A stretch of 64,000 nucleotides of DNA from Anoxybacteroides tepidamans (GTDB taxonomy: Bacteria > Bacillota > Bacilli > Bacillales > Anoxybacillaceae), in NCBI RefSeq assembly GCF_014201465.1, contig NZ_JACHEP010000001.1:290833-354832 (forward strand), in the 5' to 3' direction. Below, one piece after another: positions 61,587 to 64,000 of the stretch. The stretch's first letter is position 1. Each line of letters opens with the position of its first letter. The translations under genes and the position numbers were made by a program. The notes under the pieces were generated by a model. The model was given only the letters and a program-made list of their open reading frames with translations. It did not search any database and was not told the origin of the DNA.

Positions 61587-62781
61587 AAAGATCCTCCTCC
61601 ATGTTTCGTTCAAACTCTTTGATCATCGAACGGGCTACGACCATACGGTGAACTTCGTCTGGTCCGTCGTAAATTCTTGCCGTTCTTGCCTCCCGGTAAA
61701 ATCCTTCTAGAGGAGTGTCACCTGTCACTCCTAGAGCTCCATGTACTTGAATGGCTCTATCAATGACGTTATGCAGAACGTTGGCCCCGAAAAATTTGAT
61801 GATAGAGATCTCTTTTCTTGCCTCTTGGCCATTGTCCATCATCCACGCCGCTTTTAACGTCATTAATCGAAACGCCTCAATTTCTGTTGCAGAATCAGCG
61901 ATAAAATTTTGGATTATTTGATGATCCGCCAATCGTTTCCCACGTGTTTCCCGCTTCAATGCGTACCCTATCATTAAATCTAAACTTCTTTTCGCGATGC
62001 CGATCCAGCGCATGGCATGTGTAATGCGCCCTGTGCCAAGCCTCAGCTGCGCTAGCTTAAACCCTTCTCCTCTCGGTCCGAGCAAGTTTTCTTTCGGAAC
62101 TCGACAATTCGTGTACCGGACTTCACAATGTCCCCCTGTAAAATGGTCACCAATAACTGGAATTTCGCGAACAATTTCAAACCCAGGATTGTCGTGCTCC
62201 ACTATAAACAAACTAAATTGCTGATGAGGTGGGGCATCCGGATCAGTTTTGGCCACTACGATCGAAAAACTGGAGCCAACAGCTCCTGTCGTAAACCATT
62301 TATGGGCATTAATCACCCATTCATCCCCATCAAGCACTGCTGTCGCTTTTAAAAGCCGCGGATCAGAACCGGATACTTCAGGTTCGGTCATGGCAAAGCA
62401 CGAGCGAATGTCCCCATTGACAAGCGGGTATAAATATTTCCGTTTTTGCTCTTCCGTCCCTGCGTGCCATAATATTTCACTATTCCCTGCGTCCGGAGCC
62501 ATGAAACCAAAAACGTAAGGCCCTACAGGACTACGTCCCACCACTTCAGATAACAATGCCAAAGACACAAGACCTAATCCTGATCCCCCCGCTTCTTTCG
62601 GCATGTGTGCAGCCCAAAGCCCCATATCTTTGACTTTTTGTTGAAGCGGTTTCAAAATTTCTTCAGGCAGTCCACGATGCGGCACCATATACTTTTCACT
62701 CGGATATACATATTCCTTCATAAAAGCTGTCACTTTTTCAAGCATTTCCTTTTGTTCAAACGATGGGCTGAAACTATACAC
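61570..62781 (-). CDS. Acyl-CoA dehydrogenase
   Basis: The 403-aa flavoenzyme has the family motifs CFAMTEPEVSGSDP (FAD-binding, near residue 132), WFTTGAVGSSFSIVVAKT near 162, the RETRGKRLADHQIIQNFIAD region near 275 and IYDGPDEVHRMVVAR near the C-terminus. It oxidises an acyl-CoA to the enoyl-CoA. With the phosphotransferase it resembles split ACAD11, suggesting hydroxyacyl-CoA or branched substrates. A sigma-54 promoter lies 45 bp upstream. Confidence 0.92.
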   Translation of the reverse strand: MYSFSPSFEQKEMLEKVTAFMKEYVYPSEKYMVPHRGLPEEILKPLQQKVKDMGLWAAHMPKEAGGSGLGLVSLALLSEVVGRSPVGPYVFGFMAPDAGNSEILWHAGTEEQKRKYLYPLVNGDIRSCFAMTEPEVSGSDPRLLKATAVLDGDEWVINAHKWFTTGAVGSSFSIVVAKTDPDAPPHQQFSLFIVEHDNPGFEIVREIPVIGDHFTGGHCEVRYTNCRVPKENLLGPRGEGFKLAQLRLGTGRITHAMRWIGIAKRSLDLMIGYALKRETRGKRLADHQIIQNFIADSATEIEAFRLMTLKAAWMMDNGQEARKEISIIKFFGANVLHNVIDRAIQVHGALGVTGDTPLEGFYREARTARIYDGPDEVHRMVVARSMIKEFERNMEEDLCAPKR

Positions 62782-62825
62782 AATCGATCACTCCTCAACC
62801 TTTTTGTTATTCATAAAAGTTTACA

Positions 62826-62842
62826 TGCATGTTTCATGCCAA
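62826..62842 (-). promoter_or_regulatory. Sigma-54 (-24/-12) promoter of the acyl-CoA dehydrogenase operon
   Basis: On the minus strand TTGGCATGAAACATGCA has GG and GC exactly 10 bp apart. It is weaker than the amidase promoter at the -12 box but is placed correctly, opposite a divergent sigma-54 activator gene. Confidence 0.75.
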
Positions 62843-62880
62843 ACAAAATGATCTAAACCATCCATTTTTCGCACCAAGAA

Positions 62881-64000
62881 ATGATGAAAAAAGTAATCAA
62901 AAACATATATATAAAAATAAAAAATATTCTGTTTTATGGAGGGATAGTTATTAACCATTTACATTCGGAGAAACTCCAAAAACATGTTCAAGATCTAAAC
63001 GAAAAAATCAAGGAACTACAAGAAAAAATAAACTTGTACGAGAAAGTCATCAATGCTAGCTATGATCCGATCTTTATAGCGGACAAAGATGGGTACGGAA
63101 TCAAAATGAACGAAGCATACACCCGAGTGACAGGCATAACAGAGGATCAATTAATCGGCCGCCATCTGAAAGACGTCGTTAAAGATGGGATTATATCCGA
63201 ATCAGTTTCGCTGAAAGTTCTAAAAGAAAAAAAACAGGTGACGATCATCCAACATGTAAACGGAAAGGAACTATTAGTCACCGGTAATCCAATTTTTGAT
63301 GACAAGGGAAACGTGTCTCATATTGTTACCAACCTACGAAATATATCAGCTCTAAAAAGCTTAGAAGCGGAATTAAGCAGAACAAAAGAACTCGCAAATA
63401 AATATTTACAAGAAATCAAGATTTATCAAAAAAAAGAAGATATGATCAGTCATGAAGGAGTAATTGCTAACAGTAGACAAATGTTAAACGTTATTAATTT
63501 GGTTCAAAAAATAACACCTTTTAATTCCACAGTCTTGTTGCTCGGAGAGTCTGGGGTTGGAAAAGAAGTAATCGCCAATCTCATTCAAAAATGGAGCACC
63601 CGTTCAAACAAACCGTTTATTAAAGTAAACTGTGCAGCTATCCCGAAGGAACTAATTGAATCTGAACTATTTGGATATGAGAAAGGAGCCTTTACCGGCG
63701 CTGACAGCAGAGGACGTCCAGGCTTATTTGAACAAGCACATACAGGAACAATCTTTCTAGATGAAATCGGGGAAATGCCACTGCAGCTTCAAGGAAAACT
63801 GCTAAGAGTATTGCAAGAATTCGAAGTGACGAGAATCGGTGGTCGACGAACGATTAAAATTGACGTTCGCGTCATATCGGCCACAAATAAAGATTTGGAA
63901 TCTTTAGTCAAACGGGGTGAATTTCGCGAAGACCTTTACTATAGGTTGAACATTATTCCGATTAAAATTCCTCCGTTGCGTAAACGTCAAGAAGACATCC
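62881..64000 (+). CDS. PAS-domain sigma-54-dependent transcriptional activator (partial, runs off the window)
   Basis: The visible 373 residues contain a coiled coil (QKHVQDLNEKIKELQEKINL), a PAS domain (ASYDPIFIADKDGYGIKMNE) and the AAA+ domain with Walker A GESGVGKE, canonical GYEKGAFTGADSRG, Walker B GTIFLDEIGEMPL and DLYYRLNIIPIKIPPLRKR. The C-terminal Fis helix-turn-helix is beyond the end. The start is uncertain: ATGs at 62881/62884 lack a Shine-Dalgarno, while TGGAGGG lies 6 bp before an ATT at 62950. Probably activates the divergent acyl-CoA dehydrogenase operon. Confidence 0.88.
   Translation, partial: MMKKVIKNIYIKIKNILFYGGIVINHLHSEKLQKHVQDLNEKIKELQEKINLYEKVINASYDPIFIADKDGYGIKMNEAYTRVTGITEDQLIGRHLKDVVKDGIISESVSLKVLKEKKQVTIIQHVNGKELLVTGNPIFDDKGNVSHIVTNLRNISALKSLEAELSRTKELANKYLQEIKIYQKKEDMISHEGVIANSRQMLNVINLVQKITPFNSTVLLLGESGVGKEVIANLIQKWSTRSNKPFIKVNCAAIPKELIESELFGYEKGAFTGADSRGRPGLFEQAHTGTIFLDEIGEMPLQLQGKLLRVLQEFEVTRIGGRRTIKIDVRVISATNKDLESLVKRGEFREDLYYRLNIIPIKIPPLRKRQEDI

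Overview
The window looks like a chromosomal segment of a moderately low-GC, probably thermophilic Bacillaceae (Geobacillus / Parageobacillus / Anoxybacillus type). The evidence is the strong GGAGG-type ribosome binding sites, the cre-like and TnrA/GlnR-like boxes, the LacI-type KdgR regulator, the lipoprotein signal peptides and the style of the IS elements. I could not run a database search, so the genus is inference.

Layout. (1) 0.2-14.7 kb, sugar-acid (2-keto-3-deoxygluconate-type) catabolism, all on the minus strand: two complete TRAP transporters (one with two binding proteins), a LarA-like (DUF2088) protein, KDPG aldolase, KDG kinase, an AllD/YbiC-type dehydrogenase, a HxlB-like SIS isomerase and a KdgR-type LacI regulator behind a 44-bp perfect palindrome. 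(2) 15.1-25.5 kb, guanidine uptake and degradation. A guanidine-I (ykkC) riboswitch precedes an ABC transporter, and a second one precedes two DUF1989 proteins (carboxyguanidine deiminase pair), a urea-carboxylase-family guanidine carboxylase and an allophanate hydrolase. TnrA-like boxes lie upstream. (3) 25.6-30.7 kb, further nitrogen scavenging: Amt, a Met/His-rich membrane protein, a copper amine oxidase and a divergent AraC regulator. (4) 30.8-37.4 kb, miscellaneous enzymes, then a decaying accessory locus with tandem modules of a small Ala/Gly-rich protein plus a small membrane protein (toxin/immunity-like), headed by an unknown gene whose promoter spacer contains a 14-base T run. (5) 37.4-43.2 kb, a GH32 sucrose/fructan hydrolase with its MalEFG-type ABC transporter and LacI regulator. 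(6) 43.3-49 kb, polysaccharide deacetylase, Uma2 nuclease, two BASS-family transporters and a stretch of gene debris. (7) 49.2-54.9 kb, two amidases under a sigma-54 promoter and an unusual activator that fuses an AmiC-like ligand-binding domain to a sigma-54 AAA+ domain. (8) 54.9-59.4 kb, IS66, IS3 and IS605/TnpB remnants, a broken HepT-like gene and an MFS transporter. (9) 59.5-64 kb, a beta-hydroxyacid dehydrogenase, then an acyl-CoA dehydrogenase / phosphotransferase operon behind a sigma-54 promoter, divergent from a PAS-sigma-54 activator that runs off the window.

Common theme: most operons feed carbon or nitrogen (uronate-type acids, guanidine, ammonium, amines, amides, sucrose, acyl-CoAs) into central metabolism, each with its own local control. 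Several hairpin-rich intergenic repeat families, partly mosaic, are scattered between them. No tRNA, rRNA or CRISPR array was seen.
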